Source of the DNA: Iningainema tapete BLCC-T55
GTDB lineage: Bacteria > Cyanobacteriota > Cyanobacteriia > Cyanobacteriales > Nostocaceae
DNA: 64,000 nt
Reading direction: 5' to 3'
Assembly: GCF_014698965.1 (NCBI RefSeq)
Contig: NZ_JACXAE010000099.1
Location: 1 to 64,000, forward strand
Each line of letters starts with the position of its first letter. Within the stretch, counting starts at the first letter, position 1. Shown in pieces: positions 27,598 through 35,963 of the stretch. The notes under the pieces are model-generated. The model saw only the letters and a program-made list of their open reading frames with translations, was not told the origin of the DNA and made no database searches. The position numbers and the translations under genes were made by a program.

Positions 27598-28299
27598 GTG
27601 TCAAGTTTCACTTCTCAGACAGAATCCTATGAAGCTAGGAATTTAAACTTACTGAATCATCTTGATTCAGTAGAATTACCACAACAAACTTTTCATCCTT
27701 CTGTGACAAGCATTACCAAACGATTAATTGACATTGTTGGTGCTATTGTCGGATTGATGATTACGGGTGTGGTGGCAATTCCCGTAGCAATTGCTACTCA
27801 GTTTGACAACCCCGGTCCAATATTATATAGTCAAATTCGTTGCGGTCTTCACGGTAAAACCTTTCGGATATGGAAGTTCCGTTCCATGATTGTTGGAGCA
27901 GAAAAACTCAAGCATCTAGTGAAAAACGAAGCTAAGGGTCATATCTTTAAATCAAAAAGCGATCCTCGCATTACTCGTGTAGGTAAATTCTTGCGGCGTA
28001 CTAGCTTGGATGAGTTACCACAATTTTGGAACGTTTTAATGGGGGAGATGAGCCTAGTTGGTACTCGTCCACCCACTCTTGATGAAGTGAACCAATACGA
28101 AACACACCACTGGCAAAGACTGCAAGTCAAACCAGGTATCACCGGTGAATGGCAGGTTAATGGTCGTTCTAGTATCAAAGACTTTGAGACTATAGTAAGT
28201 ATGGACATTAACTACCAACGCAATTGGTCTATAGGCTACGATTTAATGTTGATTCTCAAAACTATCAGAGTAGTGTTCCAAAAAAACGGTGCATATTAA
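27598..28299 (+). CDS. Bacterial sugar transferase (undecaprenyl-phosphate hexose-1-phosphate transferase type)
   Basis: 233 aa from a GTG start. This is the short, catalytic-domain-only form of the polyprenyl-phosphate phosphoglycosyl transferases (PF02397). One N-terminal hydrophobic segment is seen (IVGAIVGLMITGVVAIPVAI, about residues 50-70). After it come the family motifs GPILYSQIRCG, FRIWKFRSM, DPRITRVGKFLRRTSLDELPQ, GEMSLVGTRPP and KPGITGEWQVNGRS (cited in part). The DE of SLDELPQ is the conserved catalytic pair. It would start lipid-linked exopolysaccharide or glycan assembly at the inner membrane. No glycan genes adjoin it. Its stop overlaps the stop of the convergent permease by four bases. 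Confidence 0.92.
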   Translation: MSSFTSQTESYEARNLNLLNHLDSVELPQQTFHPSVTSITKRLIDIVGAIVGLMITGVVAIPVAIATQFDNPGPILYSQIRCGLHGKTFRIWKFRSMIVGAEKLKHLVKNEAKGHIFKSKSDPRITRVGKFLRRTSLDELPQFWNVLMGEMSLVGTRPPTLDEVNQYETHHWQRLQVKPGITGEWQVNGRSSIKDFETIVSMDINYQRNWSIGYDLMLILKTIRVVFQKNGAY

Positions 28300-29126
28300 C
28301 CTTTTATACCGCTACTAGTTTCCGTAGGTACAATGTAGCGTTGTAAAAATATAAACAATAACAGTACTGGGGCGATAGAAATTACTGAGCCTGCTGCTAC
28401 CAACCGCCAGTTTAAGTCTCTTGAACTTGCTAGATATTCTACTCCTAAGGGGAGTGTAAATAAATTTTGGTCTTGAATGATAATTAAGGGCCACAAAAAG
28501 TCACTCCAAGAGCCAATAAATACGAAAATTGCCAGGGTTACCAGTGCTGGGCTAATTGCGGGAAGCATGACGTACCACCAGATGCCAAGTTCTGAACAGC
28601 CATCCATGCGTGCCGCTTCTTCCATTTCTTTGGGAACACCGATAAAAGCTTGTCGCAAAAGAAAAATACCAAAGGCAGAAGCTAAGCTGGGAAAAATAAT
28701 TCCTAAATAAGTGTTTCTCAAGCCTAGCTGCACTGTCAAAATGTACAACGGGATCATGACTATTTGGAAGGGAATCATAATTGTAGAGACGATCGCCACA
28801 AAAATCCAGTCTCTTCCCGCAAACGATAGTCTTGCTAACGGGTAAGCAGCTAAAGCGCAAAACACCAAATTCAACAACACAGTGAGTACGGCTACAAGGG
28901 TGCTATTGTACAGGTATTGCCCAAAAGGTAAGGTGTTCCAAACAGAGATAAAATTCTCAAGCGTTGGTTGAGTGGGCAATAACTGTAGTGACGTAGCAAA
29001 GATATCTTCGGTTGACGATTTCAGTGCTGTACTCACAAGCCAAAATAGGGGGAAAAGCGTCAGTAGTGCGATCGCCCCTAGTAGTCCATACATCCACAAC
29101 CGATTTTGCATCTTCAAATTATTCAT
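28296..29126 (-). CDS. Carbohydrate ABC transporter permease, MalG type
   Basis: 276 aa with six predicted membrane helices, the first at LLGAIALLTLFPLFWLVST. The EAA loop that docks the ATPase is clear: EEAARMDGCSELGIWWYVML followed by P, near residue 180. It forms the inner-membrane channel half of a CUT1-type sugar importer. The partner MalF-like permease, binding protein and ATPase are not in this window, so this is an isolated subunit gene. The complex presumably draws on components encoded elsewhere. Confidence 0.93.
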   Translation of the reverse strand: MNNLKMQNRLWMYGLLGAIALLTLFPLFWLVSTALKSSTEDIFATSLQLLPTQPTLENFISVWNTLPFGQYLYNSTLVAVLTVLLNLVFCALAAYPLARLSFAGRDWIFVAIVSTIMIPFQIVMIPLYILTVQLGLRNTYLGIIFPSLASAFGIFLLRQAFIGVPKEMEEAARMDGCSELGIWWYVMLPAISPALVTLAIFVFIGSWSDFLWPLIIIQDQNLFTLPLGVEYLASSRDLNWRLVAAGSVISIAPVLLLFIFLQRYIVPTETSSGIKG

Positions 29127-29221
29127 TCAATTACCTTTGCAACAAAAATATACAACTACTGATTATCAAGCTGTTTTTTCATGAATTATATTTGAACTTC
29201 TATCAGAAAAAGTCAGAAAAA

Positions 29222-29371
29222 ATGCAGAGGCGACAAGTTAATATTTTCTCCACAGGAAAATGTCTACCTGGAAATCTTGTCACAGCATCTGAACTCGAAC
29301 AAAGTCTTGGATTAACCAAAGGGTGGATTGAGAAAAAATCAGGAGTACTAATTCGCCACTTCGTTGTTGTT
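29222..29371 (+). pseudogene. 5' fragment of a FabH-like beta-ketoacyl-ACP synthase III gene
   Basis: From the ATG at 29222 it reads MQRRQVNIFSTGKCLPGNLV, then TASELEQSLGLTKGWIEKKS and GVLIRHFV. This is the first ~49 residues of a ketoacyl synthase III-type protein. The similarity ends near 29371, at the 3' end of the convergent XRE gene. The catalytic Cys-His-Asn part is absent, so it is inactive. Synthases of this type act in fatty-acid or secondary lipid synthesis. Confidence 0.7.
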
Positions 29372-29372
29372 A

Positions 29373-29711
29373 TTAAGTCGATGCTTCCTCTGGCTCCTCA
29401 ATATCTGAGATGCCAACTAAGGTAACGGGTGGACAATTTGGAAACTCAACAACAAGCCTTAACTCGCCCCCCATTGCCTCAACGTACTTTCGCAAAGTTG
29501 AAAGCATTAAGTCAGTTCGCTGTTCAAGCCGAGAAACATTTCCTTGATCAATTTGTAAATGTTTTGCTATTTGCTCCTGAGTTAGTTTGAGTGCTTGCTT
29601 AAGTTGCTGCCGTGTCATTTCTTCTGCTAGAAGTTCGGCAGAGCGTTTTTCAATTTCCTTCTGTTCTTCCAATGGCAACTGTTTTATTATTTCTCTTAAA
29701 GGTATTCCCAT
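29373..29711 (-). CDS. XRE-family helix-turn-helix protein (antitoxin-like)
   Basis: 112 aa. The Cro/CI-type helix-turn-helix lies at about residues 38-90 (ALKLTQEQIAKHLQIDQGNV, then SRLEQRTDLMLSTLRKYVEA). A charged N-terminal helix (LPLEEQKEIEKRSAELLAEE) precedes it. This form is common for the antitoxin of HigBA/RelE-type modules. A RelE- or HigB-like toxin would normally sit just upstream, but a truncated PIN-toxin remnant is found there instead. It is therefore an orphan in this window. Cytoplasmic DNA-binding; target unknown. Confidence 0.85.
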   Translation of the reverse strand: MGIPLREIIKQLPLEEQKEIEKRSAELLAEEMTRQQLKQALKLTQEQIAKHLQIDQGNVSRLEQRTDLMLSTLRKYVEAMGGELRLVVEFPNCPPVTLVGISDIEEPEEAST

Positions 29712-29729
29712 ATTTATCTTTATTCTTCC

Positions 29730-29796
29730 TAGCGCTCAAGGGGTCAAAAGGAGAGATAAACCGTAACAGAATGTTTGTATCCGCCATGTAAGGCAT
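29730..29796 (-). pseudogene. N-terminal remnant of a VapC (PIN-domain) toxin
   Basis: The complement from an ATG at 29796 reads MPYMADTNILLRFISPFDPL. The DTN with following hydrophobic residues is the first catalytic-aspartate motif of PIN ribonucleases. The ATG overlaps the TGA of the preceding antitoxin gene, the usual coupling in vapBC. After about 20 residues the family resemblance stops and the frame runs into the XRE gene. The toxin has therefore lost about 85 per cent of its length and all later acidic residues. Confidence 0.65.
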
Positions 29797-29978
29797 CAGT
29801 CATGATCCCCATAGATGCTTTCACGAGTAAAGGCGTCTTCTGGTAAAACGGGTATTTCTTTCGCTTCAGCAAGTACTTTCACATCGGCTTGCCAAGCTTG
29901 GGGATCAAAAGGACGCTTCAGCAAAAGTTCGCTTATTCCAGTAACCTCTATTACGTTATTTTCCATTTTATTTTTCAT
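29796..29978 (-). CDS. VapB-type antitoxin, orphaned
   Basis: 60 aa from the ATG at 29978 (MKNKMENNVIEVTGIS). An upstream in-frame ATG at 30035 gives 79 residues but lacks a better ribosome-binding site. The C-terminal EIPVLPEDAFTRESIYGDHD resembles the C-terminal toxin-binding segment of short cyanobacterial antitoxins that pair with PIN toxins. The stop overlaps the start of the truncated toxin. With the toxin destroyed it is probably a relic. I am unsure of the exact antitoxin family. Confidence 0.6.
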   Translation of the reverse strand: MKNKMENNVIEVTGISELLLKRPFDPQAWQADVKVLAEAKEIPVLPEDAFTRESIYGDHD

Positions 29979-30064
29979 TTTAATGCTTCTATTATGGAAA
30001 AATTTTACAACAAATGTAAAATCACTGTATGCCAATCCTTATAAGTAACCATTGACTGCTGCTG

Positions 30065-30955
30065 ATGACTCGTAAAATACACCAAGGTTTGCTTGTACAA
30101 ACCTACCAGCATCCGTTTGATCGCAAAGCGCTCTTCGCTTTGGAGAAGATGCCGGGATTACCGCTACTGCTGAAAAAGATTAATGAGTATGGGATCGATC
30201 GCCTCCTGCGGCTACAAACCAAAGGCGGTGAATTACGGGTTTCTCCGCGCAATTTTCCCAAGTTGCATAATGCCTTGGTTGAAACCTGCCTTCTGCTAGA
30301 TTGCCCCCAACCAGATTTGTACCTCTATCTGGGAAAGGGAAGCATTTCCACCTATGCGATCGGCGTGGAAAAACCGTTGATTGGTGTTAATTTAGAGGCG
30401 ATGGAATGGCTCTCTGACGAGGAACTGCTGTTTGTGCTGGGGCATGAGATTGCCCGGATTAAGGGAGGTTATTTAACCTATCAACAATTGGCTTCTGTGA
30501 TGCCGTTGCTGAAAAATCTGATCAGCAGTACGACGCTGGGATTGGGCGGATTAGCCGCTAACGGGATCGAAGTGGCATTGTATAATTGGATTATCATGTC
30601 AAAATTCACAGCAGATCGCATAGGGTTATTAGCTTGTCAAAATCAAGATGTGGCGATCGCTGCTTTGATCAAATTAGGTGGGTTACCCAGTGACTACTTG
30701 AGTCCGGAAGTCATCGAAGATTTTTTAGCGCAAGCACGCGAGTTTAACATTCAAGACCTTGATCGATTAGACCAAGTTACCAAAATTTTCAGTTTTATGG
30801 AATATCTATACCCGTGGAGCATTATGCGGGCGTCAGAACTGCTAAAATGGGTCGATTCTGGGATGTACGAGCCGTCGGGACAAGAACCAGAGTCAGAGCA
30901 GTCAGACAAGCCATCAGAACCTCCAGAACAGTGGAATTTTCTTTCGTCTTGGTAA
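30065..30955 (+). CDS. M48-family metallopeptidase homologue lacking zinc ligands (pseudo-peptidase)
   Basis: 296 aa. Residues ~1-95 carry the N-terminal part of the cyanobacterial M48 proteins. Where active members have HEXXH (as in LGHELGH), this one has LGHEIARIKGG at about residue 128, so the second histidine is arginine. The downstream third ligand is normally the glutamate of SEFTADRAGLLA; here it is lysine in SKFTADRIGLLA (about residue 180). Two of three zinc ligands are therefore changed and peptidase activity is unlikely. The frame and overall length are intact, with no stops. It ends in an acidic Ser/Pro/Glu tail. It may act as a non-catalytic binding or scaffold protein, or be an early pseudogene. 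Confidence 0.82.
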   Translation: MTRKIHQGLLVQTYQHPFDRKALFALEKMPGLPLLLKKINEYGIDRLLRLQTKGGELRVSPRNFPKLHNALVETCLLLDCPQPDLYLYLGKGSISTYAIGVEKPLIGVNLEAMEWLSDEELLFVLGHEIARIKGGYLTYQQLASVMPLLKNLISSTTLGLGGLAANGIEVALYNWIIMSKFTADRIGLLACQNQDVAIAALIKLGGLPSDYLSPEVIEDFLAQAREFNIQDLDRLDQVTKIFSFMEYLYPWSIMRASELLKWVDSGMYEPSGQEPESEQSDKPSEPPEQWNFLSSW

Positions 30956-31377
30956 TGGCATTCCTGATGCCATCAACCTAAGCTGTTGACTTGCTCAAAT
31001 ATTGCTGCAAGTTTGCGCTCCGTAGAGTTTACCATTAGTACGCGGGGTATTAGTAGTATCGGAACCGAAAACCGGGTTAAGCTTAAAAGTCTTATTGCAT
31101 AAGGATTTTATTGAGAGTTGTAGTAGCTCATTAGACATCTGCGAAAATTAATCTCAAACCCTTGCACTGTTTAGGCTGATGTTTCATTTCTGAAGATGTC
31201 TATTTTTGAAATCGCCAACTCACCTCTTAACGAAAAATCAAGGGTTTCAGCCCATGACCCCTATCTGTAGTAGTCATGTAATACGCCGAAACCCGGTTTT
31301 CTGTTCCAATGATACTTGTAGCCCAGATTAGTCGGCAGATTTGCAGCGGGGTTGGTTCGCCCAAGACATTCTATGGC
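30956..31377. other. Intergenic region with partial hairpin repeats
   Basis: No gene is seen. GGCATTCCTGATGCC (30957-30971) can form a small hairpin near the 3' end of the M48-like gene. Partial AACCGGGTT and AAACCCGGTT elements of the repeat family at 15875 occur near 31070 and 31285. Confidence 0.5.
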
Positions 31378-31713
31378 TTACCGCATGGCTTCTAGAAAGC
31401 GGTAGTCGTGCATCCAACCTTCCTTTTCGTAGTCGCTCAGCACGGCGATCCGACCCGTACTCAAAAACGCCAGCTTGAAAATTTCCCACTGCTCGTCGGT
31501 GATGTCACCCACCTGCGAGGTGACGCCTCCCTCCTCCCAGATAATCGTCGCTTCTCTGCCTCCGGCAATCTCGAAGTTCCCTAAGCGGGTAACCCGACCG
31601 AAATGCCACTCGAACTTAGCCCCGGCTTGTTTAGCCTGAGCCGCCTCGAGTCCCTCGGTGCTGGAGTGAAGAGTTTGGTCTCCCTCATTTGCTAATGATT
31701 TTTCCTGTGTCAT
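31378..31713 (-). CDS. Conserved hypothetical small soluble protein
   Basis: 111 aa, from the ATG at 31713. I do not recognise a named family. The first ~30 residues are low-complexity and polar (SLANEGDQTLHSSTEGLEAA). The rest looks like a compact globular domain with AKFEWHFGRVTRLGNFEIAG, DITDEQWEIFKLAFLSTGRI and a histidine/tyrosine-rich end (GWMHDYRFLEAMR). No membrane segment. It is more GC-rich than its flanks. No operon partner. Confidence 0.7.
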   Translation of the reverse strand: MTQEKSLANEGDQTLHSSTEGLEAAQAKQAGAKFEWHFGRVTRLGNFEIAGGREATIIWEEGGVTSQVGDITDEQWEIFKLAFLSTGRIAVLSDYEKEGWMHDYRFLEAMR

Positions 31714-31978
31714 TACTTAGCCTTGCTTTAGTTAATTCTGCCAAAGGGCAATTTTATCTGCGGTTCGAGTTCAACTATTTGATACCACCCACGGCTCATG
31801 TCGGGTTTTGTTTTTGGTAACGGGGTGAAATGAGCAGTAGAGCAGAAAGTTACGTTAAAGACATGATGAACCAGTCTTATCTGCCTGCACATAACCCCTA
31901 TATAGAAGCTAGGAGTCGATGTGCTCTTTAGAGAAGCCCTCATCCCTAAGACTCTAGATGAGATTTTTGTTTCAAAGC

Positions 31979-32281
31979 TTAGTAGCGATTACGGGAGCTG
32001 GCGTATCCTCCCCGGTTACCACCAAACGAACCTCTGTCTTCCTTGGGCTTTGCTTTACTGACTTTCAGGTCACGACCCATCCACTCAGCACGATCAAGAC
32101 CATCAATGGCAGCAGCTTCTTCAGCATCTGTACCCATTTCCACAAAACCAAAGCCGCGCACACGACCTGTTTCACGGTCAGTAGGTAGCTGAATCCGCTT
32201 GACAGTACCATATTCTCCAAAAACAGTATTTAGAGCATCTTCTGTAACTTCATAGGAGAGGTTACCTACATAAACTGACAT
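31979..32281 (-). CDS. rbp: Single-RRM RNA-binding protein (cyanobacterial Rbp type)
   Basis: 100 aa. One RNA recognition motif fills residues 1-80. RNP2 is seen as VYVGNL (3-8) and RNP1 as RGFGFVEM (about 42-49). A short glycine/arginine-rich tail (GSFGGNRGGYASSRNRY) follows. Such proteins bind single-stranded RNA, and several in Anabaena are induced by cold. GGAGACAATTT lies just before the ATG as a ribosome-binding site. A long untranslated region upstream fits post-transcriptional control, though that is inference here. Confidence 0.95.
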   Translation of the reverse strand: MSVYVGNLSYEVTEDALNTVFGEYGTVKRIQLPTDRETGRVRGFGFVEMGTDAEEAAAIDGLDRAEWMGRDLKVSKAKPKEDRGSFGGNRGGYASSRNRY

Positions 32282-32978
32282 AAATTGTCTCCAAAATCAT
32301 AAGCTGTAGAGATTTAGATTTCGGAGAGAAGGTTGCAGATACCAAAAGGGAAAAACCTGTCAATATAAGGAACAAACACAATCACCGAATTAATTCTCAT
32401 CTTTAATGATGACATATCAGCCAATCATTAGAAGAAGAACTTGAAAACTGTCACAAAAAGTTAATGTGTCCAAGAAATCCTACTGATTTGGGGTTATTCT
32501 AGCCAGCGTGTTATGAGGGGCATTCTGAGACTGAAAGTATTGCTATATATACTTTTCAGATATTGTTTCCTCTGAAATCATCTAGACCTAGCTCGTGTTC
32601 ATCTGCCTAAAGTTACCACAAGGGTGGAACGAAAGAATAAAGGTTTTAGCCATGTTCTGTTATACTACAAACTGAAATTTTGTACTACTTGCCCCTGGTA
32701 ACACGCTCGCGCTTATTAACCCCTATAAGTGTGTTTTCCCAACAATAGGTCATAAGTTGGTATTTGAGTTCTAACTGTCTTAATTAGTTCCCATCCTCTG
32801 TCAACCGTATATTTATGCTTTTTGGTGTAGCAACCTTGTTCTCAAGAATGGCTAAAAGGTAGACCTAGCAGTAGTGTTCAAACCCGGAATGCCTTATTTT
32901 ACAAGGCTATAGGCTCAATACCAACTAGATATGGATTGTAATTGTTATCTAGTCATCTTGAGATGACTTTAGCTATGA
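32282..32978. other. Long non-coding region upstream of the RRM gene
   Basis: About 700 bases without a convincing open frame. It should contain the promoter and leader of the rbp gene. A small palindrome AGTCATCTTGAGATGACT (32951-32968) lies near the terminator of the next gene. A regulatory RNA cannot be excluded, but I see no named motif. Confidence 0.5.
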
Positions 32979-33000
32979 GCCATTGATTTTAATCAATGGC
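32979..33000 (-). terminator. Hairpin after the adenylate cyclase gene
   Basis: GCCATTGATT pairs with AATCAATGGC across a two-base loop, 6 bases after the stop codon of the cyclase gene on the minus strand. It is probably its terminator. Confidence 0.65.
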
Positions 33001-33006
33001 GGTTAT

Positions 33007-35373
33007 TCAACCAACATCTCCAAATCTACTGCCCAGCAAAAAATAAGTAGTCATCAAACCTTTACCTTTAACCTCAATTTCACCACGCTTTTCAAAATAG
33101 AACTCATCTTGCAATCGTTGATAAACTGCTTGTGTGACTTGAATCTTGCCCGCCATACCACCAGACTCCATCCGGCTAGCAATATTTACTGTATCTCCCC
33201 ACAAATCGTAAGCAAATTTTTTGATCCCAATCACCCCAGCCACCACAGAGCCGGTGTGGATACCAATGCGGATGCTAAAATCTTGATTGTTCTGAGAGTT
33301 GAAACAAGCGATCGCACGACGCATATCTAATGCCATATTAGCAATTGCGTGCATATGATCTGGGTGAGGTGTAGGTAAACCACCCACTACCATATAAGCA
33401 TCGCCGATTGTCTTAATTTTCTCCACATGATATTGTTCGCTTAAACGGTCAAAAACTGAGAAAATTTTGTTAAGTAAATTTACAAGTTGGATGGCACTAA
33501 GTTGAGCAGCAGTTTTGGTAAAATCAACAATATCTGCAAATAGAACTGTGACATCAGCAAAGTCTTCCGCAATTAAACCTGGTTGTTGTTTGAGACGGTT
33601 AGAGATTTCTTGCGGCAGAATGTTCAGTAACAAGCGTTCTGTTTGCTGTTGTTGTTCGTGCAGTGCTTTTTCTACTTGAATCCGCCTAGTGATGTTGCGG
33701 AAAATGCCCCTAGTTGCCACTGGTTTACCTGCGACAAATTTACAACTAATATTACCCTCCACAAATATTGTTTGCCCATCTTCAGTCAGAAATGCGATTG
33801 TCACTTGTTCCAACTTTTGCCCAGACATTGCTTGATAAAAAGCTCGCCGGCATTGACTGAGATAATCTGGATGTACAATGTCAAAAAAATTCATCTGAGA
33901 TATTTCCGCTTGGCTATATCCCAAAGTTTCCAGACAGGCACGATTAACATACTCAAAATTACCGTAGGGAGTAACAGACTGAATTAAATCGTTAGCATTT
34001 TCAAATAAATCTCGATATCGTTCTTCACTTTCTAACAGTGCCTCCTCCGCGCTTTTACGTTTAATATATTGAGAGATTTGACTGCTAATAGAAATCATCA
34101 TTTCGATTACGTCTTTATCTCGTGGCTGCACTTCATGGCTAAAGAAAACCATTACCCCAAATATTTCGTTTTGAGCCAGAATCGGAAAACCGAATGCAGC
34201 GTGTAATCCGGCTTTAAGTGCGAATAGCGATCGCTTGTCTTCTCCATCATCTACAATATTCTCAATCCAGTGTGGAGAAAGAGTTTTCCAAATTTTCCCT
34301 GGTAAACCAACCCCAGGATTGTACATAGTTTGCCAGGTAACTGCCTTAAACTCTGGTACAGTGGCTGCTCGACTTGATGAAATTTCTACACATCTGAGCA
34401 CTGGATGAGCATTATGTTGCTGTAAATTGGATGCAGCGATATATTCATGGGTAGTCCAAAGTTCTCCTAAATCCCATCCTAAATTTTCACAAATCGCTTG
34501 TAAAACTTGTGGTATTGCCTGCTTGACATTTTGCGCTTCTGATAAAATGCGTGTTATGGTATACTGAGCGCCGTTACGTTGTTGTCTGCGTTCTCTTGCC
34601 GTAATATCTCTACCTATATAGACAATCTCTTCTAGATCATCTAATGTTTTGCAAATAACTGAACAAGAAAAAGCGATTAACAACTTTTCTTTTTTTTTAG
34701 TTCGACAAACTACCTCTACATTTTGTAAGTAGTTTTCAAATAAATTCCGCTGTTGAATAGCTCTTTGTAATAATTTATCTTCTATGATTAAAGATATAGG
34801 TTGATTGAGCAATTCCTCTTCACTATAACCAAATAACTCTACTGTTGCCCGATTTACTTTCTTGATTTCTCCCGTCTGAGTAGTCACAATCAAAGCATCT
34901 GCCATGACGGTGAATACTTGTTCCATATAATTTTGATACGCAGTCAAGACACTTGATACTAAATTTGCTTCATTAACTTTTTGGGATAAATTTTTTTGAA
35001 TAACTATCTTCTCGGTCACATCTTCTATTAAGATAATTAATTTGTTATCAAGATAGTTTTCCCGTACTTCACCAATAATATATATATCTATATATATATT
35101 GGCTCTCTCAATACTATTTAATTCAAATATTTCCTGTTTTCCTTCAAGCAGAGATATAAAGACATCTTCAAGTCCGATAAATTCAGGAAAACCTAGCCGG
35201 ATATCTTTCCCAATCTTAACATCCTCCGGGCAAGTAGCAAATCGTTGCGCCTGTTCAGATAGATCTAAGATGTGAAAACACCTATCTAATTCTAAACGTT
35301 CAAACTTGCGCAGAGCTTTATTTTTATTGAAAATCCGTTCTAGTACCTGATATTTCATCATACTTGCAAGCAA
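33007..35373 (-). CDS. PAS-GAF-PAS class III adenylate cyclase
   Basis: 788 aa. An N-terminal sensory segment (about 1-150) is followed by a PAS domain (about 150-260, with VNRATVELFGYSEEELLNQP), a GAF-like domain (about 265-440) and a second PAS (about 445-575). A cyclase homology domain starts near 595. Metal-binding aspartates are in LFADIVDF and TIGDAYM. The lysine of EKIKTIGD and the aspartate of AYDLWGD are the adenine-selecting pair, so ATP rather than GTP is the likely substrate. NIASRM supplies the transition-state asparagine and arginine. No membrane helices, so it is cytosolic and makes cAMP under input from the PAS/GAF sensors. The MLASMMKYQ start has alternative methionines at residues 5 and 6. 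Confidence 0.93.
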   Translation of the reverse strand: MLASMMKYQVLERIFNKNKALRKFERLELDRCFHILDLSEQAQRFATCPEDVKIGKDIRLGFPEFIGLEDVFISLLEGKQEIFELNSIERANIYIDIYIIGEVRENYLDNKLIILIEDVTEKIVIQKNLSQKVNEANLVSSVLTAYQNYMEQVFTVMADALIVTTQTGEIKKVNRATVELFGYSEEELLNQPISLIIEDKLLQRAIQQRNLFENYLQNVEVVCRTKKKEKLLIAFSCSVICKTLDDLEEIVYIGRDITARERRQQRNGAQYTITRILSEAQNVKQAIPQVLQAICENLGWDLGELWTTHEYIAASNLQQHNAHPVLRCVEISSSRAATVPEFKAVTWQTMYNPGVGLPGKIWKTLSPHWIENIVDDGEDKRSLFALKAGLHAAFGFPILAQNEIFGVMVFFSHEVQPRDKDVIEMMISISSQISQYIKRKSAEEALLESEERYRDLFENANDLIQSVTPYGNFEYVNRACLETLGYSQAEISQMNFFDIVHPDYLSQCRRAFYQAMSGQKLEQVTIAFLTEDGQTIFVEGNISCKFVAGKPVATRGIFRNITRRIQVEKALHEQQQQTERLLLNILPQEISNRLKQQPGLIAEDFADVTVLFADIVDFTKTAAQLSAIQLVNLLNKIFSVFDRLSEQYHVEKIKTIGDAYMVVGGLPTPHPDHMHAIANMALDMRRAIACFNSQNNQDFSIRIGIHTGSVVAGVIGIKKFAYDLWGDTVNIASRMESGGMAGKIQVTQAVYQRLQDEFYFEKRGEIEVKGKGLMTTYFLLGSRFGDVG

Positions 35374-35963
35374 AATTACTAAAGCGTGGTGTGAGCAAGA
35401 TAAAATTGGCAGAAGTCAAATTTAGAAAATCAGTTTCTACCTTTTTTATGTTCTAAATTATTCTCTTTTATGAAAAATTAAACACTCTACCTTCAGCACC
35501 ACTGGTAATTTTGACTAAACGCTATTTTTATGCTTAGTCTAAGTCAATCAGAGAATATGAACAAGTCTGGAAAACAGTTGATTGATATCAACTTCAAGTT
35601 TCCTTTATAGATTTTAACCGTATATTAGCTTGATTTTTAGCTTGATGATTAAATTCTGTAATCGGGAATAGGTGTTCTGCTTTATTCAGAGAATTACAGA
35701 AGTAAATTTTTTGAGTGATATGGGACATTTTTAAAGTTTCACTATTGATTAAACGACTTTAGATATACATACATATTTGCGCAGCTAGATAGATTATAAT
35801 ATATATCTAAAGATGGATTTGTTTTATTTATAAATCAGCATGTGTACTGAATGCTACAATATTATTCAGCCGCGAATTAAAAATTATATAACTGTAGAGA
35901 CGTTCCACCGGAACGTCTCTACGATAATTGGAAATACGTTCCACCGGAACGTCTGTACGATGA
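35374..35963. other. Intergenic region with palindromic repeats
   Basis: AT-rich and without a gene. It should hold the cyclase promoter on the right side of its start. At 35893-35958 it contains two copies of the TGTAGAGACGTT-type palindrome, near the 3' end of moeB. Confidence 0.6.
35893..35958. repeat. Double copy of the 30-bp palindrome downstream of moeB
   Basis: One full palindrome (35893-35923, centre CCACCGG) is followed by a second, slightly shorter copy (35935-35958) with the same ACGTTCCACCGGAACGT core. Two hairpins in a row could end moeB transcription. Confidence 0.85.

Noticed and set aside
31728-31943. 71-codon minus-strand frame upstream of the 111-aa gene
   Set aside because: No family features and cysteine/histidine-rich random composition; judged non-coding.
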